A stretch of 64,000 nt of DNA from Donghicola mangrovi (lineage in GTDB: Bacteria > Pseudomonadota > Alphaproteobacteria > Rhodobacterales > Rhodobacteraceae), in contig NZ_JABCJE010000006.1 of the NCBI RefSeq assembly GCF_013377535.1, forward strand, positions 117,474 to 181,473, read 5' to 3'. The notes below the pieces were generated by a model that saw nothing but the letters and a program-made list of their open reading frames with translations, did no database searches and was not told where the DNA came from. Positions 16,219 to 24,925 of this stretch are shown here, one piece after another (within the stretch, counting starts at the first letter, position 1; each line of letters opens with the position of its first letter). Position numbers and translations under genes: made by a program.

Positions 16219-17784
16219 TTACGCGCTGACCGCGCGACGGGCGATGGCCTGCAAGTCCTCGTATATCGCATAGCGCGCGGCGTGGCGGGCGACCGCGGTG
16301 GGATCGGGCTGGTGCGTTGCCTCCAGAGCCGACATCTGGTCCATCGCCTGCGTGACCGAGCCATGAACTCCGCCCGCAACTGCTCCGAGAATTGCGGAGC
16401 CTAGCAAAACAGGCTCCTCGGTCCGTGGCACGGCAACCGGAAGGCCGGTCGTATCCGCCAGAATTTGCCGCACCAAAGCCGATCGCCCCGCCCCGCCGCT
16501 GATCACGATTTCCTGCACGTGGGTGCCGGTGCGGGCCTGAGCCTCGGTGATCTGGCGCAGGCCGTAACCCAGCCCGCAAAGCCCCGCCAGATAGAGGGCG
16601 ATCAGGCTGGACAGGTCATTCTCCATCCCGATGCCGCTGATCACGGCGCGGGTGTTCGGGTCCGCATGGGGCGCGCGGTTGCCAAGGGGTTCTGGCACCA
16701 CATGCAAGCCTTTGACGGTCTGTAAAACGTCGTGGGTTTGGGCCTGAGTTGCCAACCAATCGGGCAAGGACATACCGTTTTGCTTGGCCTGCGCCTGCGC
16801 TGCGGGGGCGTAGGGGTGGTGCAGGATCAGGGCGTCGATGGCGGCGCCGGCGGCTGACTGGCCCCCTTCGTTCAGCCAGAGGCCGGGGACCATCGCGCTG
16901 AAATAAGGACCCCAGACGCCGGGGACAAAGGCGGGCTCGGTTGTGCTGGTCATGGTGCAGGACGAGGTGCCGAATACATAGGCCAGACGTACCTGCGGAT
17001 TGTCGCCAACTGACCCGATCCCGCCCGCATGGGCGTCGATCAGGCCTGCGCCCACGGGGGTGCCTTCGGGCAGGCCCAACTCCGATGCGGCCCGAGCGGT
17101 CAGGCCAGTGCCCAAGGGCGTGCCTGCCTCGACCACGTTCGTGCCGATCCGCTCGAACCCTTGGTCCGCCAGATCCCCCAGTCCGATGGCGCGGATATAG
17201 CTGTCGTCCCAGCGCCCTTCGTGGCCCAAATAGGTCCACTTGCAGGTCACCGTACAGATGGACCGCGCCAGATCACCCGAGGCCCGCCATGTCAGGAAAT
17301 CGGTCAGGTCCATGAACTGCCATGCCTGCGCATAGAGGTCAGGCATGTTCTCCTTCAGCCACAGGAGCTTGGGGGTCTCCATCTCTGGCGAAATCCGCCC
17401 GCCCACATAGGACAGCACATCATGGCCCATCGCGTTGATCCGCTCGGCCTGATCAAGGGCGCGGTGGTCCATCCAGACGATGATATTGCGATCCTCGGCC
17501 ACGGGCAGTGGCGCGCCGCCCTCGCCCAAGATCACCAGCGAACAGGTCGCGTCGAACCCGATCCCGCGCACGCTGGCGGGGTCCACGCCTGCCGCAGTCA
17601 CCGCCGATTTTACCGAAGTGCAGACCGCGTTCCAGATGTCCTCGCTGGATTGCTCAACGATGCCGCCTGCGCCCTTGTGCAGGGCGATGGCGCATTTGCC
17701 GGACCCCAGCATCGCGCCCGACAGGTCAAAGACCCCCGCCCGCGCGCTGCCGGTGCCCACGTCGATCCCGATCACGCAACCCAT
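16219..17784 (-). CDS. FGGY-family pentulose kinase, probable D-ribulokinase
   Basis: This 521-aa protein starts at ATG 17784, one base after the stop of the ribitol dehydrogenase gene. The N-terminal ATP/sugar motif is IGIDVGTGSARAGVFD and the C-terminal FGGY region is ISGGAGRSALVRQILAD with PRTEEPVLLGSAILG. FGGY kinases phosphorylate ketoses or polyols. Next to a ribitol 2-dehydrogenase the likely reaction is D-ribulose to D-ribulose 5-phosphate, feeding the pentose phosphate pathway. It is the last gene of the rbt operon. The substrate rests on context. Confidence 0.82.
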   Translation of the reverse strand: MGCVIGIDVGTGSARAGVFDLSGAMLGSGKCAIALHKGAGGIVEQSSEDIWNAVCTSVKSAVTAAGVDPASVRGIGFDATCSLVILGEGGAPLPVAEDRNIIVWMDHRALDQAERINAMGHDVLSYVGGRISPEMETPKLLWLKENMPDLYAQAWQFMDLTDFLTWRASGDLARSICTVTCKWTYLGHEGRWDDSYIRAIGLGDLADQGFERIGTNVVEAGTPLGTGLTARAASELGLPEGTPVGAGLIDAHAGGIGSVGDNPQVRLAYVFGTSSCTMTSTTEPAFVPGVWGPYFSAMVPGLWLNEGGQSAAGAAIDALILHHPYAPAAQAQAKQNGMSLPDWLATQAQTHDVLQTVKGLHVVPEPLGNRAPHADPNTRAVISGIGMENDLSSLIALYLAGLCGLGYGLRQITEAQARTGTHVQEIVISGGAGRSALVRQILADTTGLPVAVPRTEEPVLLGSAILGAVAGGVHGSVTQAMDQMSALEATHQPDPTAVARHAARYAIYEDLQAIARRAVSA

Positions 17785-17785
17785 G

Positions 17786-18511
17786 TCACAGGTCCACGCT
17801 GTTGGGCAGCAGCACCAGATCGCGGACCACAACGCCTTTGGGACGGGTCAGCATAAAGACCAGCGCATCCGCGACCTCTTCTGGTTGCATGAGCGAGCCG
17901 TTGGCCAAAGCTTCGTCCATCTTTTCCTTGGGCCAATCGTCCAAAAGCGCCGTCACCACAGGGCCGGGCAGCACCGCCCCCATGCGCACCCCGTGGGGCG
18001 CGACTTGGCGGCGGGTGGTATGCAGGAACGCCTGAACCGCGAATTTGGAAGCGGTATAGATCGGCTCCCACACCACGGGGACGACACCGGCGACCGAAGA
18101 GGTGAACACCACATCCCCGCCTTTGCGCGCGATCATGCCCGGGAGGACAGCGTTCACACAGCGAAAGGCCGCATTGATGTTGAGGTTCAGCATCCGGTCC
18201 CACTCGTCCGGATTCCCTTCGGCCGCTGCGCCGCCGACGTAAGAGCCGGCATTCGCATGGAATATGTCGAGCGGCCCTACCAGCGCCTCGATCTGCGGGA
18301 CCATGGCGCTGACCGCTGGCCCGTCGAACAGGTCCAGCACCAGCGGGTGCGCGTTGGGGCCGAGTTCATCGCAGAGGGTCTGCAGTTTCTCGGCGTCGCG
18401 GTCGATCAGGACGACTTTGGCGCCTTCGTTCAGCAGGGCTTTGGCGCAGGCCAGACCTATGCCAGAGGCAGCGCCGGTGATGGCAGCAGTTTTGTTTTCC
18501 AGTTTGGTCAT
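17786..18511 (-). CDS. rbtD: Ribitol 2-dehydrogenase
   Basis: This 241-aa classical SDR has [16 protein letters not shown], and YTASK as the catalytic Tyr/Lys. From memory it closely follows Klebsiella ribitol dehydrogenase throughout, including [48 protein letters not shown] and the exact-type ending LLPNSVDL. It would oxidise ribitol to D-ribulose with NAD. The kinase downstream and sugar importer upstream complete a ribitol pathway. Confidence 0.85.
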   Translation of the reverse strand: MTKLENKTAAITGAASGIGLACAKALLNEGAKVVLIDRDAEKLQTLCDELGPNAHPLVLDLFDGPAVSAMVPQIEALVGPLDIFHANAGSYVGGAAAEGNPDEWDRMLNLNINAAFRCVNAVLPGMIARKGGDVVFTSSVAGVVPVVWEPIYTASKFAVQAFLHTTRRQVAPHGVRMGAVLPGPVVTALLDDWPKEKMDEALANGSLMQPEEVADALVFMLTRPKGVVVRDLVLLPNSVDL

Positions 18512-18522
18512 TGGTGTTTTCC

Positions 18523-19761
18523 TTAGGCGCGGCCGTGGCGGGCACGAGAGCGGCGGGCAAGGCTGTCAACGATCACAGCGATGGCCAGAACGGCACCGGT
18601 GATCATGTAGCGCAGCGAAGACGACAGGTTCAGCAGGGTCAGGCCGTTCGAGATCGCCTGGATCACGATGACCCCCAGCAGGGCCGACCAAGCCGACCCG
18701 CGACCGCCAAACAGGCTAGTGCCGCCGATGACTGCCGCCGCGATGGCGTTGAGGTTCACGTCGCCGGTGCCAGCTTGTTGGCTGGCCGATGCCAGACGGG
18801 ACGCAGCGAAGACGCCGCCCAGAGCTGCCAGCGAAGAACACAGCGCAAAGGCTGACAGGCGGATTTTCTGCACGCTGATGCCAGAGCGGCGCGCGGCCTC
18901 GGCGTTGCCGCCCACGGCGAACATGGAGCGGCCCCATTTGGTGCGGCGCAGGGCATAATCCAGCGCAATTACGAACAGGGTAAACACACCGAACATCCAC
19001 GGCACACCCCGCCCGAGGTTCAGGTAGTAGACGCAGAACAGAAGGCCCGCGGTCAGAAGTCCGGCCTTGGCGAACAGGACAGAGCGACCCGCGCTAGACA
19101 GGTTGGCTGCTCGGCGGCGGGCCATGGTTTTCAGGCCGAAGAAGACCATCAAAACGCCGGGCAAGATCGCCGCCAGATAGGACAGCCAGTCGGGCATGAT
19201 CAGGATCTGACCGAACTTCACCAGCGCCGAGGTGTAGGGCAAGTTGATCGAACCGGTGGACCCGAGGAGGTACAGTTGCAGGCCAAGCAGCGCCAGCAGG
19301 CCGGACAGGGTGGCGACAAAGGACGGCATCTCGAACTTGTTGCGCAGGAAGCCGTAGATCAGGCCGACCACCATGCCAGCCAGCACCGCGCCAAGGATCG
19401 CCAGCGCCACTGGAACGCCCGTATTCACCCAAAGTACACCGACCAAGGCAGACGACAACCCGCTCATGGAGCCGATGGACAAGTCGATTTCCCCCAGCAG
19501 CAGCACGCAAACCACCCCGAGCGAGATCAGGCCAATCGCGGCGGCATCAAACAGCAGGTTCACAAGGTTGTTCGGGGCCAAAAACACCGGATTGAGCGTT
19601 GAAAAGACGACTGAAATGACGATCAGACCGACGATGACGGGCAGCATTCCCAGATCACCGGAACGGACACGGTCGATCAGGGCGCGCAGGGCGCCAGCGA
19701 TGCCTTCGTCATGACGGACGCGGCTGTCCGCGCGGTCGAGTCGTTGGGATGCGTCGCTCAT
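18523..19761 (-). CDS. Sugar/polyol ABC transporter permease (RbsC/XylH family)
   Basis: This 412-aa membrane protein of the ribose/xylose permease family has [67 protein letters not shown] and the C-terminal [11 protein letters not shown]. About ten hydrophobic segments and the long N-terminal arm match the XylH size class. Its start overlaps the stop of the ATPase gene by 4 nt. It likely imports ribitol. Confidence 0.9.
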   Translation of the reverse strand: MSDASQRLDRADSRVRHDEGIAGALRALIDRVRSGDLGMLPVIVGLIVISVVFSTLNPVFLAPNNLVNLLFDAAAIGLISLGVVCVLLLGEIDLSIGSMSGLSSALVGVLWVNTGVPVALAILGAVLAGMVVGLIYGFLRNKFEMPSFVATLSGLLALLGLQLYLLGSTGSINLPYTSALVKFGQILIMPDWLSYLAAILPGVLMVFFGLKTMARRRAANLSSAGRSVLFAKAGLLTAGLLFCVYYLNLGRGVPWMFGVFTLFVIALDYALRRTKWGRSMFAVGGNAEAARRSGISVQKIRLSAFALCSSLAALGGVFAASRLASASQQAGTGDVNLNAIAAAVIGGTSLFGGRGSAWSALLGVIVIQAISNGLTLLNLSSSLRYMITGAVLAIAVIVDSLARRSRARHGRA

Positions 19762-20537
19762 GCGCTGGCCTCCTCTTGTTTGCGGGCCATGCGCTTGGAG
19801 ACGCTGTTTTCAGCCGCCCCCGTGATCGCGGCCACCAATTCCTGATGGGATGTTTCGTTGGTAAAGACGCCGTTGTTCTGCCCCAGACGCAGCACGACAA
19901 TCCGGTCTGCGACGGCGCGGACGTCCTCCATGTTGTGAGAGATCAGAATGACCCCGTGGCCTCGATCCCGAACCCGTTCGATCAGGTTCAGGACCTCGGC
20001 AGTTTGGGCGACACCCAGAGCGGCGGTGGGTTCGTCCAACATGATAATCTTGGGGTCGAGTAGCAGCGAGCGGGCAATGGCCACAGTCTGGCGCTGCCCC
20101 CCCGAGAGGGACGCGATGGGTTCGCGGACCGACGGAATGCGGGCGGCGAGTTCCTGAAGAAGGGTCCACGCGCGAACCTCCATCTGGACCTCGTCCAAGG
20201 CCCAAGGGTCGATCTCGTGGCCCAAGAACAGGTTCGACACCACGTCCAGATTTTCGCACAGCGCGAGATCCTGAAAGACGGTCGCAATCCCCAATTCCAG
20301 CGCGGTGCCGGGGCTGTCCAGCGATACGGGCTGCCCGCACCATTCGATAGTGCCTGCGGTAGGCTGGTGCACCCCCGCCAAAACTTTGATCAGGGTGGAT
20401 TTCCCTGCTCCGTTGTCGCCCACAAGAGCCACAACCTCGCCCGCGTGGACGTCGAGTTCGATATCCTGTAGCGCCGTAACGGCACCGAACTGCTTGGACA
20501 CGCCACGCAGTTTCAGGATCAGATCGCCTTTGTTCAT
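19758..20537 (-). CDS. Sugar/polyol ABC transporter ATPase, single-domain type
   Basis: This 259-aa protein starts at ATG 20537, preceded by GGAGGAGAGG. Walker A is GDNGAGKST, signature LSGGQRQTV, Walker B IIMLDEPTAALG. Only one nucleotide-binding domain is present, unlike the tandem RbsA/XylG ATPases of enterics; single-domain forms are frequent in alphaproteobacterial sugar importers. It is encoded between the binding protein and permease genes of the rbt operon. Confidence 0.9.
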   Translation of the reverse strand: MNKGDLILKLRGVSKQFGAVTALQDIELDVHAGEVVALVGDNGAGKSTLIKVLAGVHQPTAGTIEWCGQPVSLDSPGTALELGIATVFQDLALCENLDVVSNLFLGHEIDPWALDEVQMEVRAWTLLQELAARIPSVREPIASLSGGQRQTVAIARSLLLDPKIIMLDEPTAALGVAQTAEVLNLIERVRDRGHGVILISHNMEDVRAVADRIVVLRLGQNNGVFTNETSHQELVAAITGAAENSVSKRMARKQEEASA

Positions 20538-20594
20538 TGGTCCTCTCCTCCCCAAGGGTGGCGAGGGCAGGTGATGCCGCCCCCGCCGGATGCG

Positions 20595-21629
20595 TTACTC
20601 GATACCCAGTTCGGCGCAGGCGGCCGCATACTCACCCGTGCACACTTCGGCTGCGGTCTGAATGCCCGCGTCAAAGATCTCTGCCTTGATGTTCTTTTGG
20701 GTCACCACGGCGGGCACGAACAGCTGCGAGGGCGTGTCGTAGAGCGTGGTGGTCGGCTCGGGCGTGCCGCCTTCGATCAAGGTCATGGCGACTTTGGCCG
20801 CCGCTTCTGCCACGATTTCCGAGGGCTTGGAGATGGTGTTGTACTGGTCGCCTGCGATGATCAGCTGAAGCGCCGCGATGGTCGCGTCGTTGCCCGTGAC
20901 GGGGGGCAGCGGGTCAACGCCAGCAGCCTTCATCGCGGCAATAGCGCCACCTGCGGTGCCGTCATTCGCGGCCACGATACCTTTGATTTCACCGCCAAAA
21001 CGGGTGATCTGACCAGCGGCCCATTCCTGTGCTTTGGGCGGCGCCCAATCGGGGGTGTCGAATTCCGAGAGGGTTTTGTAGGCCGAGTTATCCAGCGCAG
21101 AGTCGATGCCGTCGCGGATCAGGCCAGCCGCCGCATCGGTAGGCGAGCCGTTGATTTGCAGAACGCCTTCGCCATCGGCAACGCCGGTGGCCTTCAGGTG
21201 ATCGACCAGCGACTGAGCGATCGCGCGGCCAATGCCTTCGTTATCGAAGGAGACGTAGAAATCAGCGGGCATGTCGGGGATCGGGCGGTCATAGGCGATG
21301 ACTTTGACGTCCTGCGAATGGGCGATCTGCACCAGTGCCGCCGCAGCCGAGCTGTCAACGGGGTCCAGAACGATTACCTTGGCGCCCTGCGCGATCACCG
21401 AGTTGAACTGCTGCTGTTGCAGGGCCACGTCGGCGTTGGCGTTCTGGTAGATCACCGTGCAATCCGCGCAGAGTTTGGCCATCGCGGCCTGAAAACCGGG
21501 GTAATCGTGCTGCTCATAGCGGGTGGACGCCTGATCGGGCATCAGGAACGCAACGGTGGCAGTCTCGGCCATGGCTGCACCTGCGGTCAGCGACGCGGCG
21601 GCGGCAGTAAGCATCAGTTTTTTCATCAT
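20595..21629 (-). CDS. Sugar/polyol ABC substrate-binding protein
   Basis: This 344-aa protein starts at ATG 21629 behind GGAGGAG; the frame is open far upstream but has no better start. The Sec signal is MMKKLMLTAAAASLTAGAAMAE. The mature part is a ribose/xylose-binding fold (VAFLMPDQASTRYEQHDYPG, VIVLDPVDSSAAAALV, VIAYDRPIPDMPADFYVSFDN), closest in style to XylF-type periplasmic proteins. It is the first gene of the rbt operon, so it is made in the greatest amount. Ribitol is the inferred ligand. Confidence 0.88.
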   Translation of the reverse strand: MMKKLMLTAAAASLTAGAAMAETATVAFLMPDQASTRYEQHDYPGFQAAMAKLCADCTVIYQNANADVALQQQQFNSVIAQGAKVIVLDPVDSSAAAALVQIAHSQDVKVIAYDRPIPDMPADFYVSFDNEGIGRAIAQSLVDHLKATGVADGEGVLQINGSPTDAAAGLIRDGIDSALDNSAYKTLSEFDTPDWAPPKAQEWAAGQITRFGGEIKGIVAANDGTAGGAIAAMKAAGVDPLPPVTGNDATIAALQLIIAGDQYNTISKPSEIVAEAAAKVAMTLIEGGTPEPTTTLYDTPSQLFVPAVVTQKNIKAEIFDAGIQTAAEVCTGEYAAACAELGIE

Positions 21630-21761
21630 GTTTCTCCTCCAGAATGGTGCGACCCCGTTCATGGAAAAGATGGCCGGCAACATCAGACCGACCCGCGAAC
21701 CGCGGGGCCAGAGCGCCTGTGCACCGTTTACCCTCCCACAACCCTCCTCAAGGTCGCTCTT

Positions 21762-21797
21762 TCGGTTGAGCAGACTGTTTAACAAATGCTCAACCGA
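21762..21797. promoter_or_regulatory. LacI-family operator of the ribitol operon
   Basis: A perfect 11-bp inverted repeat, TCGGTTGAGCA (21762-21772) and TGCTCAACCGA (21787-21797), is separated by 14 nt that themselves hold TGTTTAACA. It lies in the divergent region between the binding-protein gene and the LacI regulator, so one site can control both directions. Confidence 0.8.
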
Positions 21798-21863
21798 TGG
21801 AGCATGATTGCCACCGAATTTTAACCCTGTCAATATGGGCACATCCAACAGGAAAGAGCGGAC

Positions 21864-22874
21864 GTGACCGACAGCAATTCTTCAAAGCGGCCAACGATTT
21901 ACGATTTGGCGCAAATCGTCGGAACGTCCCCCACTGCGGTCAGTTCGGTCCTGAATGGATCGTGGAAGAAGCGTCGAATCAGCCAGAAACTGGCGGACAA
22001 AGTGCTCAAGGCGGCGCAGGATAACGGTTACACGGTGAACATTCAGGCCAGCGTTCTGCGGCGCGAGCGGTCGAACATCGTGGGGATGATCCTGCCGAAA
22101 TACGACAACCGCTTTTTCGGCGCGATGGCCGAGGAGTTCGAGACCCGCGCCCGCGCCGCTGGCCTGTTCCCCGTGATCACCTGCACCCAGCGGGACCCTG
22201 CCTTGGAACTGTCCGCCGCCCGTGAAATGCTGAGTTATCAGGTAGACTACCTGATCTGCACCGGCGCGACGGACCCCGATCAGATCACCGATCTGTGCCG
22301 CGGGGCGGGGGTAAAAACCCTGAACCTCGACCTGCCCGGGACCAAAGCGCCCTCGATCCTGTCCGATAACTTTACCGCCGCGCGCGACCTGACGCGGGTT
22401 ATTCTGGACGCCTGCGAACGGGATTTTGGCGTGGTCGAACCGCTGCTGTTCATCGGTGGCCGCTCTGACGATCACAACACGCGGGAGCGCCGTCGGGGTT
22501 TCCTTGAGGCCCATTCCGAGCGCAGCATTTCCGTGCCCGATGAGCGGTTGATCACGAATGGCTATGCGCCGGAAAAGGCCCGCCATACCCTGACCGCGCT
22601 AGACCATGTTCCCCACGGGATTTTCGTGAACTCCACCATCACCCTCGAAGGGGTGGTGTTCTGGCTGCAATCCTTGCCCCCCGAGCGGGCCGCCGAAATC
22701 CGTTATGGGTCGTTTGACTGGGACCCCTTTGGGGCGCTGCTTTCGCAGAGTGTGGGGATGGTCCGGCAAGACGTGGGTGCCCTGCTGGATCTGACATTCC
22801 AGACCATGCAATCGGGTCAGGATGCGGCCGAGATGCAGTTGGTGCCTTGTGCGCTGGTAATGCCCAAGTTCTGA
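21864..22874 (+). CDS. LacI-family transcriptional regulator of the ribitol operon
   Basis: This 336-aa protein starts at GTG 21864 with AGGAAAGAG upstream. The N-terminal LacI HTH is PTIYDLAQIVGTSPTAVSSVLNG, followed by the hinge helix region ASVLRRERSNIVGMILP. The effector domain resembles periplasmic binding proteins. Transcribed divergently from the rbt genes, it most likely represses them and is released by ribitol or ribulose. Its stop codon lies 6 bp from that of the convergent IclR gene. Confidence 0.9.
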   Translation: MTDSNSSKRPTIYDLAQIVGTSPTAVSSVLNGSWKKRRISQKLADKVLKAAQDNGYTVNIQASVLRRERSNIVGMILPKYDNRFFGAMAEEFETRARAAGLFPVITCTQRDPALELSAAREMLSYQVDYLICTGATDPDQITDLCRGAGVKTLNLDLPGTKAPSILSDNFTAARDLTRVILDACERDFGVVEPLLFIGGRSDDHNTRERRRGFLEAHSERSISVPDERLITNGYAPEKARHTLTALDHVPHGIFVNSTITLEGVVFWLQSLPPERAAEIRYGSFDWDPFGALLSQSVGMVRQDVGALLDLTFQTMQSGQDAAEMQLVPCALVMPKF

Positions 22875-22880
22875 CAGGCA

Positions 22881-23669
22881 TCAGCTAGCGCCGGACTGCC
22901 CCGACACGGCCTCGGAAATTCGCAGTGCCGTTGCTCTGAGGCTCGGCAGGATTTTCTCGGCCCGCTCTTTGGTCAGGCGCTGGGGGATGGTCGAAATGCT
23001 CATCGCCAAAAAGGAACTGCCACGTGGATTCGGAACCGGCACGGTCAGGCCCGCAACCCCAATAAAGGTCACGTCCCGCGCCCACCCGAAGCCATGTTTG
23101 CGAATGGCTTCAACCTCGTCCCGCAGGCCGTCAGGCTCGGCCTCGCCGAATAGGCGCTTGTCGGTTTGGGCGCGGCTGATGATCTGCTCGGATTCGTCCT
23201 CGGACAAGGAGGCCAGCAATGACCGCCCGCAGTGGGTCGAGACCAGCGACAGCGTCTGGTTGGCGGACACAACGTGGGTCCGGATCGGATAGGCACCCTC
23301 GCAGCGCAGCAGGTAATGGCTGAAATCACCGGTTCGCATCGCCAGATACACCGTGTCGCCGCAGTCATCGGCCAGCGCCTGCACGATGGGGCGCAGACGT
23401 GCGGGGTCGCCCACGGGACTGGGGGCGTTCAGGCCCAGTTCATAGATTTGCGAGGACAGTCTGTACCCCCTATCACGGGTGCGCTCGACGAATTGTTCCG
23501 CGACCAGCGTGCTGAGCATCCGGTGAACCGTCGGGCGGCTAAGCTTGGTGCGTTCGGTCAGGTCGATCAGCCGTGCTCCGCCGGGGCCGAACCGCCCCAG
23601 TTCGCGCAGAATCAAGCAGGTGCGCTCGACCACCTGACTTTTGCCTGCCTTGTCTTCTTGTTCTGCCAT
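22881..23669 (-). CDS. IclR-family transcriptional regulator
   Basis: This 262-aa protein uses ATG 23669 (GAGGGG 7 nt upstream); the open frame further upstream lacks a ribosome site. The N-terminal winged helix is LIDLTERTKLSRPTVHRMLSTL and the IclR effector domain follows (SLVSTHCGRSLLASLSEDE, GFGWARDVTFIGVAGLTVPVP). Divergent from the SDR at 23823, it likely controls that gene and the large operon at 24926, since the same 15-bp dyad lies before both. Confidence 0.9.
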   Translation of the reverse strand: MAEQEDKAGKSQVVERTCLILRELGRFGPGGARLIDLTERTKLSRPTVHRMLSTLVAEQFVERTRDRGYRLSSQIYELGLNAPSPVGDPARLRPIVQALADDCGDTVYLAMRTGDFSHYLLRCEGAYPIRTHVVSANQTLSLVSTHCGRSLLASLSEDESEQIISRAQTDKRLFGEAEPDGLRDEVEAIRKHGFGWARDVTFIGVAGLTVPVPNPRGSSFLAMSISTIPQRLTKERAEKILPSLRATALRISEAVSGQSGAS

Positions 23670-23781
23670 GATGCCCCTCGAAAGACCACTATTCGGACTT
23701 ATGGGGCAGATTGGTGGCCCGATCAATCACAGAGCTTGCAAAGAAATCAGAATTGTATGCGCCATGACCGTATTTCAAAAA

Positions 23782-23796
23782 GTCTGCATGTCGGAC
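23782..23796. promoter_or_regulatory. Candidate IclR operator, copy 1
   Basis: GTCTGCATGTCGGAC is an imperfect dyad with GTC and GAC ends, 26 bp upstream of the SDR start in the iclR-SDR divergent region. It matches 13 of 15 bases with the site at 24705-24719. Confidence 0.6.
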
Positions 23797-23822
23797 ATTC
23801 TTGACATCAAGGGAGAGGTTTC

Positions 23823-24554
23823 ATGGCCGAAAGGTTTCAAGATCAGGTCGCCGTTATCACCGGCGGTGCGCGCGGGATCGGGCGCGCGGTGGCGCAGCGT
23901 TTGCTGTCCGAGGGCGCGAAAGTGGCGATCTGGGACATGGGTGGCGCAGCAGAGGCCGCCGCAGAGTTGGGGGCGCTTGGGGTTGCGGTTGATGTCTCGG
24001 ACGAGGCGTCGGTGAGCGCGGCATTCGCGGCGACCGAAGAAGCCTTTGGTAAGGTTGATATTCTGGTAACGGCGGCGGGGATTACAGGCCCGACCCATCC
24101 GGTGCTGGGGCACGAATACATGTCTTGGAAGCGGGTTCTGGACGTCCATTTGGGGGGTGTGTTCCTGTGCACGCGGGCGGTCGTTGATGGGATGGTCGCG
24201 CGGGACTATGGGCGCATCGCGACGATTGCCTCTGTCGCGGGCAAAGAGGGGAACCCGAATGCCTCCAGTTATTCGGCGGCCAAAGCTGGGATCATCGGCT
24301 TCACTAAATCTTTGGGCAAGGAACTGGCCGCGACCGGCGTTCGTGCCAATTGTTTTGCGCCGGGGCTGATCAATACGCCCCTCATGGAACAACTTCCGCA
24401 AGAACAGATCGAGTTCTCTTTGTCGCGAATCCCTCAGGGGCGCTTCGGTACGGTCGAGGAATGCGCGGCCATGATTTGCTTTATGATCAGTTCGGAATGT
24501 TCGTTCAACTCTGGCGCCGTGTTCGATATGTCCGGCGGGCGAGCCACCTACTAA
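23823..24554 (+). CDS. Short-chain dehydrogenase/reductase (FabG-like)
   Basis: This 243-aa classical SDR has TGGARGIG, VTAAGI in place of the usual NNAG, catalytic Ser in IASVAGKEG and YSAAK for Tyr/Lys. The end is FNSGAVFDMSGGRATY. It is monocistronic, with a strong terminator after it, and divergent from the IclR gene. By context it may perform the first oxidation of the alcohol that the downstream Baeyer-Villiger pathway then handles. Substrate is not deducible from sequence. Confidence 0.85.
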   Translation: MAERFQDQVAVITGGARGIGRAVAQRLLSEGAKVAIWDMGGAAEAAAELGALGVAVDVSDEASVSAAFAATEEAFGKVDILVTAAGITGPTHPVLGHEYMSWKRVLDVHLGGVFLCTRAVVDGMVARDYGRIATIASVAGKEGNPNASSYSAAKAGIIGFTKSLGKELAATGVRANCFAPGLINTPLMEQLPQEQIEFSLSRIPQGRFGTVEECAAMICFMISSECSFNSGAVFDMSGGRATY

Positions 24555-24564
24555 GTTCGATTGA

Positions 24565-24610
24565 TGGACTCTTTTGGGCGACAGGCCCTGAAAGAGTCCA
24601 TTCTGTTTTC
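24565..24610 (+). terminator. Rho-independent terminator of the SDR gene
   Basis: A 10-bp perfect stem TGGACTCTTT (24565-24574) / AAAGAGTCCA (24591-24600) encloses a second small stem GGGC/GCCC and is followed by TTCTGTTTT. Confidence 0.85.
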
Positions 24611-24620
24611 GCACAAGAAA

Positions 24621-24649
24621 TTCGATATATCATTTAATAACAGATATAT
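24621..24649. promoter_or_regulatory. Second copy of the PadR-type AT-rich motif
   Basis: TTCGATATATCATTTA (24621-24636) matches 15 of 16 bases of 5851-5866, and GATATAT recurs at 24643. It lies in the 371-bp gap before the 24926 operon, which also holds a terminator and an IclR-type dyad. The rest of that gap shows only short hairpins and no supportable gene. Confidence 0.4.
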
Positions 24650-24704
24650 AATCCGCAATCCTCACAAATCCCCATCTTAATGGGCGCAAAAAATTCAGCT
24701 TTAG

Positions 24705-24719
24705 GTCCGCATGTTGGAC
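24705..24719. promoter_or_regulatory. Candidate IclR operator, copy 2
   Basis: GTCCGCATGTTGGAC lies ~200 bp upstream of the binding-protein gene that opens the large plus-strand operon. It matches 13 of 15 bases of the site beside the iclR gene (23782-23796) in the same orientation. Confidence 0.6.
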
Positions 24720-24925
24720 TCTATGAGTTGACCGTTTGACCCGAGTTTTACACCATAGGCTGCACAAGGGAGCACCCGCCACACATCACGAGGAGAGACG
24801 TGTCGGGTGATTGGGCCTAGGCCTTTTGGAGAAACGGGAATTCAATCGCAGGTAGATGTCCGCACGGACACCCCCAAAGGCCACCGCCCGAGGGGACCGG
24901 AGAGATTTCCCTTAGGGAGACGCAT

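Noticed and set aside
24799..24819. Possible 6-codon leader peptide (GTG with AGGAG upstream) before the liv/BVMO operon
   Set aside because: Very short, no regulatory codon run and no clear terminator/antiterminator structure after it.
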